A stretch of DNA of 64,000 nucleotides. Source: Streptomyces sp. NBC_01217 (GTDB lineage Bacteria; Actinomycetota; Actinomycetes; Streptomycetales; Streptomycetaceae). The stretch lies in NCBI RefSeq assembly GCF_035994185.1, contig NZ_CP108538.1:6823501-6887500 (forward strand), in the 5' to 3' direction. Position numbers and translations under genes: made by a program. How positions within the stretch are numbered: the stretch's first letter is position 1; each line of letters opens with the position of its first letter. Positions 1-9,483 of this stretch are shown here, in pieces. A model generated the notes under the pieces. The model was not told where the DNA came from, did no database searches, and was given only the letters and a program-made list of their open reading frames with translations.

Positions 1-2572
1 CGCAGTCGCTCCAGGTGGCCTCTCCGGCCGCGATCGCCTCGACGACCAGCGCGCCGGACGGCAGCCCGGTGGTGGAGCACTCGGGGTCGCCGTACTGGAG
101 GCGGTAGCCGCGGCCTGGTTCAGCGATCAGGGTCTGGTACTTGATGTTCTCGTTGCCGCAGTCGTTGGGGCAGTTGGATTTCCAGGTCACGTTCGACCCG
201 CGGTACCAGTACTGCTTGTAGCAGTCCTCGTCGGGGCAGTCCGGCGGGTTGTCGGCGTCGCATCCGTTGGTGGAGTTACAGAACGCGTCCAGCGGCGGCT
301 TGACGAGGCTGCGCTGGCCCTCGGTGACCCACCAGGCCGGGCGGAAGCCGGCCGAGGAGAAGCCGCTCTCGCCCGGCCAGTCCTGGCGTCCGGAGGTGGC
401 GTAGGAGTAGCCAGCGTCGATGGACCAGGCGGCCCAGCCCATCACCTTCTCCTCGTACGGCCAGTCCTGCGGATGCGCCGCGTCACGGTTGGCGTCCGGG
501 TCGAGCGAGGTGTCCAGGAAAGCCAGCCGGGAGGGCGGGTAGAGGGGGTTGGCCGGGTTGTTGTACCAGCCCAGGCCCCACGGCTTGCCGTCACCATTGT
601 TCGGGTTGAAGCCCAGGTTGTAGTTCCACAGCGCGGCGAACCAGTTCTCCGGCTTGGACACGTCGTCGTCGTTGACGGTGATGGTCTGGCCCGGAGAATG
701 GATCTCGTTCCACTTGTCCGCGAGGATGTACATGGAAGCGGCGATGTTGACCGTGTAGTCGAGGGCGACGGCCCGCTGCACGTTCGGGTCCAGAGCGGTT
801 TCGCCGTCCTTCTCGTGTCCGGCCATGCGCATGCCGTCGGTGACCTGGCCGACCCCGTAGCCGCAGTCGGATTCGTCCCAGTTGATCTTCCAGTACTCGT
901 CAGAGGTGTCGCCCGTGTGGCCGTAGAAACCGGCCACGGCCGCGAGCGGGTTGCCCATCTGGCCCGGTACCGCGCCCGACTCCGCCTGCCACAGGTTCGA
1001 CTCCTGGGCGAGCACACCCAGCATGACCTGGGCCGGGATGCGTCCGTATCCCTCGAGCTCAGGCATCGGGAACAACCCCTGCGGGTCGATCGTGCCGAGA
1101 CCGGCCTGAGCGCGCCAGCCACCCTGCGAAATGTAGCCGGACTTCAGCTCACCGCGGACGGCCATGTCCACGGCCCACTCGACCTGGTTCGGCGTCGGCT
1201 GGAGCGCCATGCTGTCCACGTCGTTGCGGGGTACGGAACACCAGCGGTCGGTGTCGACCGGGTTGGTGGACACACTGGCGGCCACCGCGGTGCGCGTCAG
1301 CTGGGTATGCGTCCCGCCGTCGCTGTCGGCACCGGTGAGGGCGGGCGAGAGAGTGTCGCTGCCGGATCCGCTGTCCTGCCCCGGCACGGACTGCGTGATC
1401 GTCTCCCCGGTCGTGGTCGCCGTGGCCGTCAGCGTCAGCGGCTCCTCGTCACCCGTCTGGGGCGGCTGCGCACTGCCGTCCTGCGGCGCCGGCTCCGACG
1501 TCGTGAAGCCCTTCCCGCCGCCCTTGATCCGCTCCAGACCGGCGCGGACTCCGGGCGAGATGACGGGGTCGACGGCCAATCGGCCGTGGCTGGAGACATC
1601 GGCGTCGGCCGGCGCGTCCAGGCGCGTCACGCCGGTTCCCCCGGTGTCCGGCGTGCCGGTGGGGTTACCGGTGAGGAACACCCGTCCGGTGCCGCCCTGC
1701 TTGAGGGCGAGGTCGTCGAGCTTGCCCGAGGCGAAGGTTGACGGACGGCCCTGTCCTCGCCACAGCTTGGCGTGTGCCGTGTCGTCGTTCTCGCGGTCGA
1801 GGAAGGCGACCTGGTCCTTGTCCGCCACCCGGATGTCGAACGGCACGTTCTCCGTGTCGGCCAGGTTCTTGACCTTCCCCGACCGGCCGATGTGCACCAG
1901 GTGGCTGCCGCGCGCGGCCACCGTGCCGTCTGTGACCGGGACGGCTGAGGTGACCTGTCCGTCGGCGACCGTGTCGGCCACGGTGTCACCGGAGGTGTTG
2001 ACGGTGACGATACGGCTCTTGTCGTCCCGGAAGGAGGTGAAGGCGGCCGTGTGCGTGTCCGGGTTGCAGGACGGGGCGAAGTAGGCCAGGGAAGCCGTGA
2101 ACGGCAGCTTCGTCACCTGCCCCGTCTTCAGGTCGACGACGGCAGTGAACGCGCCGCCCAGCACCAGGTCCTGATGGTTGGTGAAGGTGCGCGGGGCGTA
2201 GGCGACCGCGACGTGCGAGCGGTCCATCGCGCACGTGTTGCCGATCCATGTGTCCGCTGGCATGCCCGGTTCGGCGAGGACGGCGGCGGTCTTCCACGTG
2301 TACGCGTCGGGGCTGTCCGCGGTGAGGATGTGCAGGCCGTCGGTGTCGGCCGCGGAGGTGACGGCCCGGTCCGGCGAGGCCTTCCAGCCCTTGCCGAGCT
2401 TCTTGCCCGGATCCTCGACCTGGCCCGAAGGCGTCGGCATGGCCTGTTCGTCGGCGCGGCCGGGCTCGGGTGCCGCGGTCGCGGGGCCGGCGGCTTGCAG
2501 GAGGCCGCCGGTGAGCGCGGCACACGCCGCCGCGGCGGCCCATCCTCGTCTGTATCGGCTTCTTCGTCTCAA
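1..2572 (-). CDS. Secreted lytic-transglycosylase-like protein (3' end beyond window)
   Basis: Exported protein probably acting on cell-wall glycan. The reading frame is open from a TTG at 2572, with GGAG five bases upstream, to the window edge, so the C-terminus is missing. The N-terminus is a clear signal peptide (RRRSRYRRGW, an Ala-rich hydrophobic stretch, ending near PATAAPE). A lysozyme-like SLT segment lies around 700-1030: VLAQESNLW carries the likely catalytic Glu, followed by CGYGVGQVTDGM and AALWNYNLGF. It aligns along its length with the protein at 14048-17035, so the two are paralogues in opposite orientation. The cut falls before where that paralogue has its golvesin/CBD-like C-terminal domain. 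It sits downstream of the 3228-3782 and 2743-3228 genes on the same strand. The domain call is by motif only. Confidence 0.8.
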   Translation of the reverse strand, partial: MRRRSRYRRGWAAAAACAALTGGLLQAAGPATAAPEPGRADEQAMPTPSGQVEDPGKKLGKGWKASPDRAVTSAADTDGLHILTADSPDAYTWKTAAVLAEPGMPADTWIGNTCAMDRSHVAVAYAPRTFTNHQDLVLGGAFTAVVDLKTGQVTKLPFTASLAYFAPSCNPDTHTAAFTSFRDDKSRIVTVNTSGDTVADTVADGQVTSAVPVTDGTVAARGSHLVHIGRSGKVKNLADTENVPFDIRVADKDQVAFLDRENDDTAHAKLWRGQGRPSTFASGKLDDLALKQGGTGRVFLTGNPTGTPDTGGTGVTRLDAPADADVSSHGRLAVDPVISPGVRAGLERIKGGGKGFTTSEPAPQDGSAQPPQTGDEEPLTLTATATTTGETITQSVPGQDSGSGSDTLSPALTGADSDGGTHTQLTRTAVAASVSTNPVDTDRWCSVPRNDVDSMALQPTPNQVEWAVDMAVRGELKSGYISQGGWRAQAGLGTIDPQGLFPMPELEGYGRIPAQVMLGVLAQESNLWQAESGAVPGQMGNPLAAVAGFYGHTGDTSDEYWKINWDESDCGYGVGQVTDGMRMAGHEKDGETALDPNVQRAVALDYTVNIAASMYILADKWNEIHSPGQTITVNDDDVSKPENWFAALWNYNLGFNPNNGDGKPWGLGWYNNPANPLYPPSRLAFLDTSLDPDANRDAAHPQDWPYEEKVMGWAAWSIDAGYSYATSGRQDWPGESGFSSAGFRPAWWVTEGQRSLVKPPLDAFCNSTNGCDADNPPDCPDEDCYKQYWYRGSNVTWKSNCPNDCGNENIKYQTLIAEPGRGYRLQYGDPECSTTGLPSGALVVEAIAAGEATWSDC

Positions 2573-2742
2573 GGGTTCTCCAAGATCCGGAAGAGCAGTT
2601 GATGGGACGGACTCGATCGATATCCAGGCCCATACTTCGCAGGTCGCCGAAAAGGTTCGCGGCAGCGGCCTCCCGGTGTTCGATCTCGACCGGGCCGGAC
2701 CGGGACAGCTGTCGCCGCTACGGTTCCGATCGGCAAGATCGA

Positions 2743-3228
2743 TCAGTAGTACATGACTGAATCGATGTAGATTTTCGGGTCGTCTGGCAAGTCGCCTTCG
2801 TAGGAATCGCCCATGAGCACGGATTCTCTGCCCGTCTGACCTGGCGCTACTTTTTGGAATTCAAAGTTGTTGGCTTGCACCCAGTCCGTTCCGTTGCCGA
2901 TGCTCACTGTGACTCTGATGTTGCGATTCGAGTCAGTGGTGTTGGTGGAGTTGCAGGCGACATTGATGCCGAGCGCGTTGCGAGTGGCCCGTATCTCCGT
3001 GTCGCCGAGTGTGACGACCTTCGTCTTCCCCAAGTAACTGATGACCGGAGACGGTTCAGGCTTGGCGTCAGGCGTTGTCCGAGTGCTCGGGACACGGCTC
3101 GGCGTGGCAGGAGCAGTGAACGAGGAATCAGGAAGGGAGCCTTCGCTGTTCGAGCAGCCGGTGATCAGTGTGGTAGCGAGCAGGGCTGCGCCCCAGAACG
3201 CGGGCCGCAGCGGGGTGGAGGCAGTCAT
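2743..3228 (-). CDS. Putative lipoprotein
   Basis: 161-residue exported lipoprotein of unknown function. A short charged N-terminus and hydrophobic segment end in the lipobox-like LITGC (Cys about residue 25). A Ser/Thr/Pro-rich linker and a compact, probably beta-rich domain with a single later Cys follow. Its ATG overlaps the stop of the upstream secreted-protein gene in a TAATG arrangement, indicating translational coupling. The next gene on the strand is the SLT-like protein, with a 170-base gap. The G+C content looks lower than in the rest of the window. It has no recognised catalytic motif; a role beside the cell-wall enzyme is inferred from position only. Confidence 0.75.
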   Translation of the reverse strand: MTASTPLRPAFWGAALLATTLITGCSNSEGSLPDSSFTAPATPSRVPSTRTTPDAKPEPSPVISYLGKTKVVTLGDTEIRATRNALGINVACNSTNTTDSNRNIRVTVSIGNGTDWVQANNFEFQKVAPGQTGRESVLMGDSYEGDLPDDPKIYIDSVMYY

Positions 3229-3782
3229 TAGTTGCAGGCACCTACGGTGAGGTAGTTGTCGACTACCACCGTGCTGCCGACCTTCATGTAGGAGTATGCC
3301 TGGCCGCAGTAGCCCTTGTTCTGGTAGACGGGCCCGGCGTAGGAGCTGTATGTGCCGAAGTCCTCGACGTCAGGGGTGGAGGTGTAGTTGTCCTTCAGAC
3401 GGATACCCATGTAATGCGCGACACCGGTGTCGTTAAAGAGCAGAGCGCAGATCGGCTTGTCGTTGTAACTGTCACCTGTCGTCTTGCCGTTGGTCCAGGT
3501 GTAGGCGGTGGCGTAGGTGCCGTAGCGGGCGGCACTGACAGAGATGGTGTAGCCAGATCCGCATGCGTTGGCAGCAGCCGCAGCAACCTCCGGGCTGGCC
3601 GCGATGATCTGCTTGGTTTCGTCTGTTGCCTGCTTGTCGACCTGAACGCCCTCAACGTCCATGGTCGCGATCGGCGTGTTGCCCTTCGCCTCGGTCAGGT
3701 CGGCCGCCGACGCAGCGGATGCAGGCATCGACGCAGCGAGCAGGACGGCACATATACCCACGAAACGCACAAGAATCTTCAC
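3228..3782 (-). CDS. Secreted SapA-like (spore-associated protein A type) protein
   Basis: 184-residue exported protein. Residues 1-27 form a signal peptide ending near ASAASAAD. The mature domain holds CGSGYTISVSAARYGT, a GTYSSYAGPVYQNKGYCG segment and a terminal Cys-Asn. This pattern resembles the Streptomyces spore-associated protein A family (ACGSGY near the start and NYTSYAGPVY late), whose function is poorly known. The ATG at 3782 begins directly before the signal peptide. It is the first gene of a likely three-gene unit with the lipoprotein (1-base overlap) and the SLT-like protein. The G+C content is visibly lower than the flanks, which suggests acquisition. Confident as a gene; the family assignment is moderate. 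Confidence 0.7.
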   Translation of the reverse strand: MKILVRFVGICAVLLAASMPASAASAADLTEAKGNTPIATMDVEGVQVDKQATDETKQIIAASPEVAAAAANACGSGYTISVSAARYGTYATAYTWTNGKTTGDSYNDKPICALLFNDTGVAHYMGIRLKDNYTSTPDVEDFGTYSSYAGPVYQNKGYCGQAYSYMKVGSTVVVDNYLTVGACN

Positions 3783-4016
3783 AGCATCCCCTTGAAGTGA
3801 CAGTTAGGTAGTCTCGGCGCGCAGAGAGTATCGCATCGAACGCGCATGCGGGCAGGTGTTTTGATCTTCATGGTTACTATCCGGCCATGGAGTTGATGAC
3901 GTTGGTAACGACCGACCTGCCGTGGGTTGAGGAGGGCAACGAAGCCTGCACCTGGGAGTAATTGAGCGTTTTCAGAGTGGCCGCCGATGGGGGTGACGGT
4001 AGCGAGGCCGCAACGC

Positions 4017-4080
4017 ACGAGGCACCTGTGCCGTTGAGGGAGATGTTCGAAGTCTCAACTCATCAGCGCAGGTGCCTCGT
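4017..4080. repeat. 12-bp inverted repeat upstream of IS5-type remnant
   Basis: ACGAGGCACCTG at 4017-4028 is perfectly inverted at 4069-4080, separated by 40 bases. It lies just before the readable part of the IS5-type transposase and may be a structure in the element's left end. The rest of 3783-4079 shows no gene. It holds the upstream region of the SapA-like operon and, presumably, the undefined left end of the IS. Confidence 0.5.
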
Positions 4081-4627
4081 TGGTTCCCTATCCTGCCGCA
4101 CTCGACCTTCCTCATGCGCTGGTCGAGTGGGTCACCATGCTCATCGTCACCCGCGAGGCTGACCGCCGCTGCAAACTTCCGCCGCACCAACGCGCGCTCG
4201 TCGCTCTGGTGTACCTGCGCAAGCACGACACCCTATCCCAGATCTCTGCCGGCTTCGGTATATCGGTCGGCACCGCCCATGGCTACACCACCGCGGTCAT
4301 CGACCTCCTGGCCGCCCGGGCGCCGGGCCTGCTGAAGGTCCTCCGCGAGACCGACCCGGAGTACGTTCTGCTCGACGGGACGCTCGCAGAGTGCGACCGA
4401 GTGGGCGATGGCCGGGCCGACTACTCGCACAAGCACCGTCGCCACGGCGTGAACGTGCAGGTCGTGACCGATCCCGCCGGCCAGGTCCTGTGGATCTCTC
4501 CTGCCCAGCCCGGCCGGTGTCACGACCTGACCGCCGCCCGCACCCACCGGATCATCCGGATCTGTGAACGCCAGGGCGTCCCCGTCCTGGCCGACCGCGC
4601 CTATACGGGCGCCGGCCCCTGGGTCAC
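4080..4627 (+). pseudogene. IS5-family (DDE_Tnp_4 type) transposase, 3'-truncated
   Basis: Remnant of a DDE transposase. The readable frame starts [17 protein letters not shown], then an HTH region ([20 protein letters not shown]) and catalytic-core pieces [11 protein letters not shown] and [15 protein letters not shown], then [13 protein letters not shown] and [16 protein letters not shown]. Homology stops after GPWVTT near 4627; the remaining residues of the open frame belong to another sequence. A complete member has roughly 60-80 more residues. The break is where the IS21-type istA begins, so an IS21 insertion, or a deletion fused to one, ended this copy. The true start is unclear because homologous sequence continues upstream of the TTG at 4080. 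Confidence 0.75.
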
Positions 4628-4648
4628 CACCGAAGGAGAACGTTCGTC

Positions 4649-5293
4649 GTGGTCGACGTCACCGAGATCTACGTCCACTGGTACGCGGGCCGCTCGAAGA
4701 GCGAACTGGCCGCGTCACTGGGCGTGGACCGCAAGACGATCAGGAAGTACCTGACGCCGGCGGAAGCATCCGGGATCACTCCCGGAGGCCCGCCGATGAG
4801 CGAGGCCGACTGGGCGGGGCTGATCAAGGGCTGGTTCCCCGAGGTCAACAACTCCTGCTTGCGGCAGATCACGTGGCCGGACATCGACCAACACCGCGAC
4901 TACATCGAAAGCCTGCTCGGAACAGTCACTGTTTCCACGATCCACCAGCGGCTGCGGGACGAACACAAGCTGGACGTGTCCATCTCCTCGCTCCGCCGCT
5001 GGGTGCACGCCACGCTGCCCGATCAGACGACAAGGTCCCAGGTCACGGTCCTGCGTGACGATGTTGAGCCGGACTCGGAGGCTCAGATCGACTACGGACA
5101 CCTGGGGCAGTGGACCAATCCGCGGACGGGAAAACGTCACCGGATCTGGGCGTTCGTGATGGTCCTGCCCTGCTCACGGCACATGTTCGTCCGTCCCGTG
5201 CCCCACCTGCACCAGCACGCCTGGACCGAAGCGCATGTCGCAGCTTTCCGATACTTCGGCGGAGTCCCACGCAGGCTGGTGCCGGACCAGGGC
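4649..5293 (+). pseudogene. istA: IS21-family transposase IstA, 3'-truncated
   Basis: N-terminal part of the IS21 transposase. It starts with GTG at 4649 and has AAGGAG ten bases upstream. The N-terminal HTH reads [22 protein letters not shown]. The start of the DDE domain is seen in EAQIDYGHLG (first catalytic Asp) and in AFRYFGGVPRRLVPD. The family motif normally continues VPDNLKTGV and another 200-plus residues. Here it breaks after VPD at about 5287, where CAGGGC, the tip of an ISAs1-type element, begins. No istB partner or remaining istA is present in the window, so the element cannot be active alone. Confidence 0.75.
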
Positions 5294-7115
5294 GACTCTG
5301 CTGCGTAATTCGCGGGTCAGGCCGTGAGTCGGTAGGCGAGGCGTTCGAGGCGGCTTGAGCGGGTGTGGTGCTGGTCGTGGCCGGTCCAGTAGGCGTCGAG
5401 TCTGACGATGTTGAGCGCGGTGGCGGAGAAGGCATGCTGGAGACGGACTCTCGGGAGCCCGCGGTAGCGGGCCCGGCGGATGCCGGTGATGTCCAGGGCC
5501 TGGTTGATGGTGCCCTCGACTCCCGCGCGCAGGGCGTACTTCGTCTTCCAGGTCTCTGTCTTCTGCTCGGCCGGGCCCTGGCGTGGGCTTCTTCGGGTTC
5601 TCTGGGCCGCAGGGTGAGCATGCGGCGGCCCAGGGCTGAGCTGGTGCACTGCTCGCGGAAGGGGCAGGGGCGGCAGGTCAGGACGCTGAAGGTGATGACG
5701 ATCGCGTCCGTGCCGTGCTGCTTGACCGGGTTCCAGTGGGCACTGGTCTTCCCGGCGGGGTAGCGGACCTGGCGGGCCCTCCAGTCGATGGCGAAGGCGC
5801 TCTTGTCGAAACCGGCGGCGTCCTTGGCCTGGGCGGAGCGGTTCAGCAGGACGGGGGTGACCATGTGGATGCCCTGGCCGGCGGCGGTGGTGATGAGGGC
5901 GGCCGAGGGATAGCCGGAGTCGAGGTAGTGCTCGGCGGGTTTCAGCCCGCGCTCGGCAAGACGTCGCTGAACGGGAGCGGTTGCCTTCACATCGGGCACG
6001 GTGGCATCGGTGGTGAACACGTCCGTGATCAGGTTCGGCCTCCTCCGGACACCGGCTTCGGCTTCGGAGGGAGTGTCGCAGCTCTCTGTGAGATGGACCT
6101 TGTAGCCCATCCAGAACAGGTCCTCGCCCTTGGCCGCCCAGCGTGCGTCGAGATCATAGGGCGAGGCGAGGCGGAGTTGGCCGGGCGGGACGCCCTCGTC
6201 GTCGGCGGCCTGCTTCACGATCACCTCCCGCCCCTTGGCGTCGGTGCGGAGGCAGTAGGTCTGCACGAGGACCTGCCGCAGCACCTGCACGGCCTCGATC
6301 TCGCGGATCCACCCCGGGGCCCCGGGCGCCCATGCCGCCCGGCACAACGCCAGCGCGTCCTGGCCGAAGACCTGCGCGAGCCGGTCACGCCTGGCCTGCG
6401 AGGACGGCATGCGCCAGCCGTCCACCCTGGGCCCGTACCGGTGGGCGAACTCCTCGACGCCCACGGCCCCGGCCAGCCAGGACGGCGCCGCGACCGCGAG
6501 CGCCTCCCGCGCGGCCCGCACGCTCTCCCCGGCCAGCTCCAGACGGTTCAAGTCCCGCACCGCGCTGATCACATGGGTGGAGTCCGTGCGCTGCCTGCCG
6601 CCGGCCGCGACCAGCCCCTCAGCCTTGCTGTGTTCCAGGAGCCGGTCGAAGAGCACGCGGTCCATGCCGTGCTCGGCCAGCCGGGCCCTGAACCGGCTCA
6701 GTACGCTGGCGTCGAACCCGGTGTCCGCCAACTCCATGCCCAGCGCGTACTTCCAGTCGATGGCCCGCACCGCCATCACCGCGGCCTGCCGGTCAGTCAG
6801 ATTCTCGGCGAACTGCAGCACCGTGACCAGGCCCAACACCCCCGGCGACAGCCCCGGAGCACCCCTCACACCGAACGCCTCGGCGAACGGCTCGTCCGCG
6901 AAGACCTCCGCGAGCCGGTCCCGCACCCGCATCGCCAGACTCCCCTTCGGGAACGCCGACCGGGCCACCATCACGGTCTGCTCTGGGATCTCCGGCAGCC
7001 CTTTCGGCCGCATCGACATCCACACCACCCCCACGGCCGCACGACAGGACAACGACCGCACGAACGATCACCCCGCGCCCGCCACCACCCCCGCAGGGAA
7101 TTGCGCAGCAGAGTC
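5294..7115 (-). mobile_element. IS1182-type element, copy 1
   Basis: The complete element is bounded by an 18-bp inverted repeat with one mismatch: GACTCTGCTGCGTAATTC at 5294-5311 and its inverse at 7098-7115. The hexamer CAGGGC directly flanks both ends (5288-5293 and 7116-7121), consistent with a target duplication. That same hexamer is the tip of the adjoining ISAs1-type remnant, so the insertion hit the end of another IS. The transposase inside is frameshifted. Confidence 0.85.
5317..7061 (-). pseudogene. IS1182-family transposase, frameshifted
   Basis: DDE transposase of the IS1182 group. The N-terminal and central parts read normally from the start region MSMRPKGLPEIPEQ to MLTLRPREPEEAHARA. 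This includes RQRTDSTHVISAVRDLNRLE, KVHLTESCDT, HYLDSGYPSAALI and the Cys-rich CRPCPFREQCT. Near 5580-5590 the frame shifts. The correct C-terminus (AEQKTETWKTKYALRAGVEG to RLAYRLTA) continues in another frame ending at 5317. The intact relative at 7692-9431 shows the expected continuous sequence. Unless ribosomal frameshifting rescues it, this copy encodes no full transposase. Confidence 0.85.
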
Positions 7116-7199
7116 CAGGGCTAACGCAAAGTCGAATTTCCTAGAGAACTTGCAGGTCAATGGGTATGCCGAAGAGGTCGAGAGGTGCGGTGTGGGGGG

Positions 7200-7358
7200 T
7201 CAGCGCGTCCGCTGCGCGTCCGCTATGGAACTGTCCGTGGTACGGAGGTAGTTCATGGCCACGGATCTCAACGTCGAGGCGTTCTGCGGTCCGTGGCCGG
7301 TCCGGATCCGTGACGCGTCCTCGCGGAAGGTCACATCCCGCACGTAGTGGATCTTGTT
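7200..7358 (-). pseudogene. ISAs1-type transposase C-terminal fragment (a)
   Basis: Reads NKIHYVRDVTFREDASRI then RTGHGPQNASTLRSVAM to a TGA at 7200-7202. This is the conserved C-terminus that normally follows RGHWxIE in ISAs1 transposases. The piece begins exactly at AAC, the codon that follows the intron in the interrupted ISAs1 copy at 9575-12936, and the sequence before it is intron domain VI. It is therefore a 3' exon that has lost its 5' exon and most of the intron. Confidence 0.7.
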
Positions 7359-7423
7359 GTACGAGTTGGCCAGGGGCGCGGTTCCGCCGTTTCCGGCGGG
7401 CGTTTGCCCTGGCCGACTCGTAC

Positions 7424-7630
7424 AACAGGCTCCACTTCGTCCGCGACACCGCCTTCCGCGAGGGCGCCTCCAAGATCCGCACCGGCCACGGCCCAGAGAA
7501 CATGGCCACCCTCCGCAGCTTCGCCATCAACCAACTCCGCGACGCCGGCCGCACCAACATCGCCGCCGGACTCCGCACCACAGCCCTCCGCCCCTACGAG
7601 CGGCCACTGGCCCTCCTCCGCCTCAACTGA
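7424..7630 (+). pseudogene. ISAs1-type transposase C-terminal fragment (b)
   Basis: Reads NRLHFVRDTAFREGASKI, RTGHGPENMATLRSFAI, NIAAGLRTTALRPYERPL, ending LALLRLN and a stop at 7628-7630. It is again the ISAs1 C-terminus, starting at the AAC codon after the group II intron's GTAC end. It differs from fragment (a) at many positions, so the two derive from different ISAs1 copies rather than a local duplication. It is followed within 25 bases by the ISAs1 tip. Confidence 0.7.
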
Positions 7631-7671
7631 CCTGCGCCGACGCGCGATCAAAGGACTTTGCAATCGCCCTG

Positions 7672-9483
7672 GACTCTGCTGCTCAATTCCGTCAGGCGAT
7701 GAGTCGGTAGCTGAGGTGTTGGAGTCTGCTGGTGCGGGGCTTGCGGAGGGGGTCGGTGGTCCACCAGGTGTCGAGGCGGATGATGTTGATCGCGGTGGCG
7801 GAGAAGGCGTGTTGGAGGGTGGTCTTCGGCAGGCCGCGGTAGCGGGCCCGGCGGATGCCGGTGATGTCGAGGGCCTGGTTGATGGTGCCCTCGATACCGG
7901 AACGGAGGGCGTACTTGGCTTTCCAGGACTTGGTCTTCTGCTCTGCGCGGGCCGCGACAGTGCGTTCGTGCAGTTCACGGGGGCGGAGGGTGAGCATGCG
8001 GGTGCCGCGGGCCGAAGCTGTGCACTGGGTGCGGGAGGGGCAGGGGCGGCAGTCGGCGCGGGCGAAGTCGACGACGATGGCGTCCTTGCCGTGCTGGGTG
8101 ACCGGATACCAGCCCGCGCTGGTGGCGCCTTCGGGGCAGCGGACCTGGCGGCTCCTCCAGTCGATGGTGAAGGCGATCTTGTCGAATCCTTCGGCGGCCT
8201 TGGCCTGGGGTGAGTGGTCGGCCAGGAGCGGGGTGATCATGGTGATGCCCCGGCCGGCGGCTTCGGTGACGAGGTCGGCCGAGGGGTAGCCGGAGTCGAG
8301 GTAGTGCTCGGCCGGGGCCAACTGTCGGGCGGCCACGTTCTGCTGGATCGGCTCGGTGGCCATGACGTCGGGGACGGTGGACACGGTGGTGTGCACGTCG
8401 GTGACCAGCCGCAGCACACCGGCTTCGGCTTCGGGGAGGGTGTCGCAGCTCTCGGTGAGGTGGACCTTGTAGCCGCACCAGAAGACATCGTCGCCCTTGG
8501 CTGACCAGCGGGCGTCGGAATCGTAGGGGGATGCCAGGCGGAGATGGCCGGGCGGGACGCCCTCGTCGTCGGCGTCCCGCTTCTTGACCACCTCCCGTCC
8601 CCGGGCGTCGGTGCGGACGGTGTAGGTCTGCACCAGGACCTGTCGGAGCAGGGCGACGGCCTCGATCTCACGGATCCACACGGGCGCGTCGTCGGACCAG
8701 GCCGCCCGGCATAAGACCAGCGCGTCCTGCCCGAAGACCTCCGCCAGTCGGTCCCGCCTGGTCTTCGACGACGGCATGGTCCAGCCGTCCACGCGCGGCC
8801 CGTAGCGTTCGGCCGCCTCGACGACGTCCATCACCGAGGCCAGCCAGGACGGTGCGGCCACCGCGAGGGCTTCCAGCGCGGCCCGCACACTCTCCCCGGC
8901 CAGTTCGGTGCGGTTCAGGTCACGGACCGCGCTGATCACGTGGGTGGAATCGGTGCGCTGCTTGCCGCCGGACCTGACCAGCCCCATCTCGCGGCAGTGC
9001 TCGACAAGCCGGTCGAACACGACCCGTTCCATGCCGTGCTCGACCAGCCGGGAGCGGAACTTGGCCAGCACACTGGCGTCGAAGCCGGTGTCGGTGAGCT
9101 CGGCCCCCAGTGCGTACTTCCAGTCGATCGCGCGGACCGCCATCGCCGCGGCCTGCCGGTCGGTCAGGTTCTCCGCGAACTGCAACACCGTGACCAGCGA
9201 CAACAGCCCCGGCGACAGACCCGGGGCACCACGCACTCCGAACGCGCCCGTGAACGGCCCGTCCGCGAAGACCTCCGCCAGACGGTCCCGCACCCGTATC
9301 GCCAGACTGCCCTTCGGGAACGCCGCCCGGGCCACCACCGCCGTCAGCTCCGGGATCTCCGGGAGACCCACCGGCCGCATCGACACCCGCACCACCCCCC
9401 GCGACCTGGAGACAGAGAGAAGGCCGCACAAGAGATCATTACCGACCAGCAGTCACCCGCGCAGGGAATTGAGCAGCAGAGTC
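7672..9483 (-). mobile_element. IS1182-type element, copy 2 (intact)
   Basis: Bounded by a perfect 19-bp inverted repeat: GACTCTGCTGCTCAATTCC at 7672-7690 and its inverse at 9465-9483. It is flanked by the direct hexamer GCCCTG (7666-7671 and 9484-9489). GCCCTG is the reverse complement of the CAGGGC flanking copy 1, and it also coincides with the ISAs1 tip. Both copies lie in the same orientation. Confidence 0.88.
7692..9431 (-). CDS. IS1182-family transposase
   Basis: Intact 579-residue DDE transposase. The N-terminal region contains MRPVGLPEIPELTAVVARAAFPKGS and VTVLQFAENLTDRQA. The core contains KQRTDSTHVISAVRDLN (first Asp), KVHLTESCDTLPEAEAG and HYLDSGYPSADLVT (second Asp). A Cys cluster CRPCPSRTQC and a C-terminal TKSWKAKYALRSGIEGTINQ segment with the expected Glu follow. 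The protein could start at the Met about 17 residues further in (MRPVGL), matching copy 1. It fills its element and could mobilise both copies, whose terminal repeats are nearly identical. Confidence 0.88.
   Translation of the reverse strand: MCGLLSVSRSRGVVRVSMRPVGLPEIPELTAVVARAAFPKGSLAIRVRDRLAEVFADGPFTGAFGVRGAPGLSPGLLSLVTVLQFAENLTDRQAAAMAVRAIDWKYALGAELTDTGFDASVLAKFRSRLVEHGMERVVFDRLVEHCREMGLVRSGGKQRTDSTHVISAVRDLNRTELAGESVRAALEALAVAAPSWLASVMDVVEAAERYGPRVDGWTMPSSKTRRDRLAEVFGQDALVLCRAAWSDDAPVWIREIEAVALLRQVLVQTYTVRTDARGREVVKKRDADDEGVPPGHLRLASPYDSDARWSAKGDDVFWCGYKVHLTESCDTLPEAEAGVLRLVTDVHTTVSTVPDVMATEPIQQNVAARQLAPAEHYLDSGYPSADLVTEAAGRGITMITPLLADHSPQAKAAEGFDKIAFTIDWRSRQVRCPEGATSAGWYPVTQHGKDAIVVDFARADCRPCPSRTQCTASARGTRMLTLRPRELHERTVAARAEQKTKSWKAKYALRSGIEGTINQALDITGIRRARYRGLPKTTLQHAFSATAINIIRLDTWWTTDPLRKPRTSRLQHLSYRLIA

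Larger units (their letters stand above)
7116..7671. mobile_element. Head-to-head fusion of two ISAs1-type 3' ends
   Basis: A 556-bp composite remnant lies between the two IS1182 copies. Its outer ends, CAGGGCTAACGCAAAGTC (7116-7133) and the inverse-type GACTTTGCAATCGCCCTG (7654-7671), look like ISAs1 tips. Inside are two transposase C-terminal coding pieces pointing outward (7200-7358 minus and 7424-7630 plus). They are joined by a 65-base palindromic block at 7359-7423. That block matches domain VI of the group II intron at 9779-11949, facing both ways. Neither piece has the 5' two-thirds of its transposase. Confidence 0.75.

Noticed and set aside
442..2633. Several Arg/Ser-rich open frames on both strands across the left end
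   Set aside because: They are GC-rich shadow frames. The protein-like reading is the minus-strand frame from TTG 2572, open to the window edge and matching the paralogue at 14048-17035.
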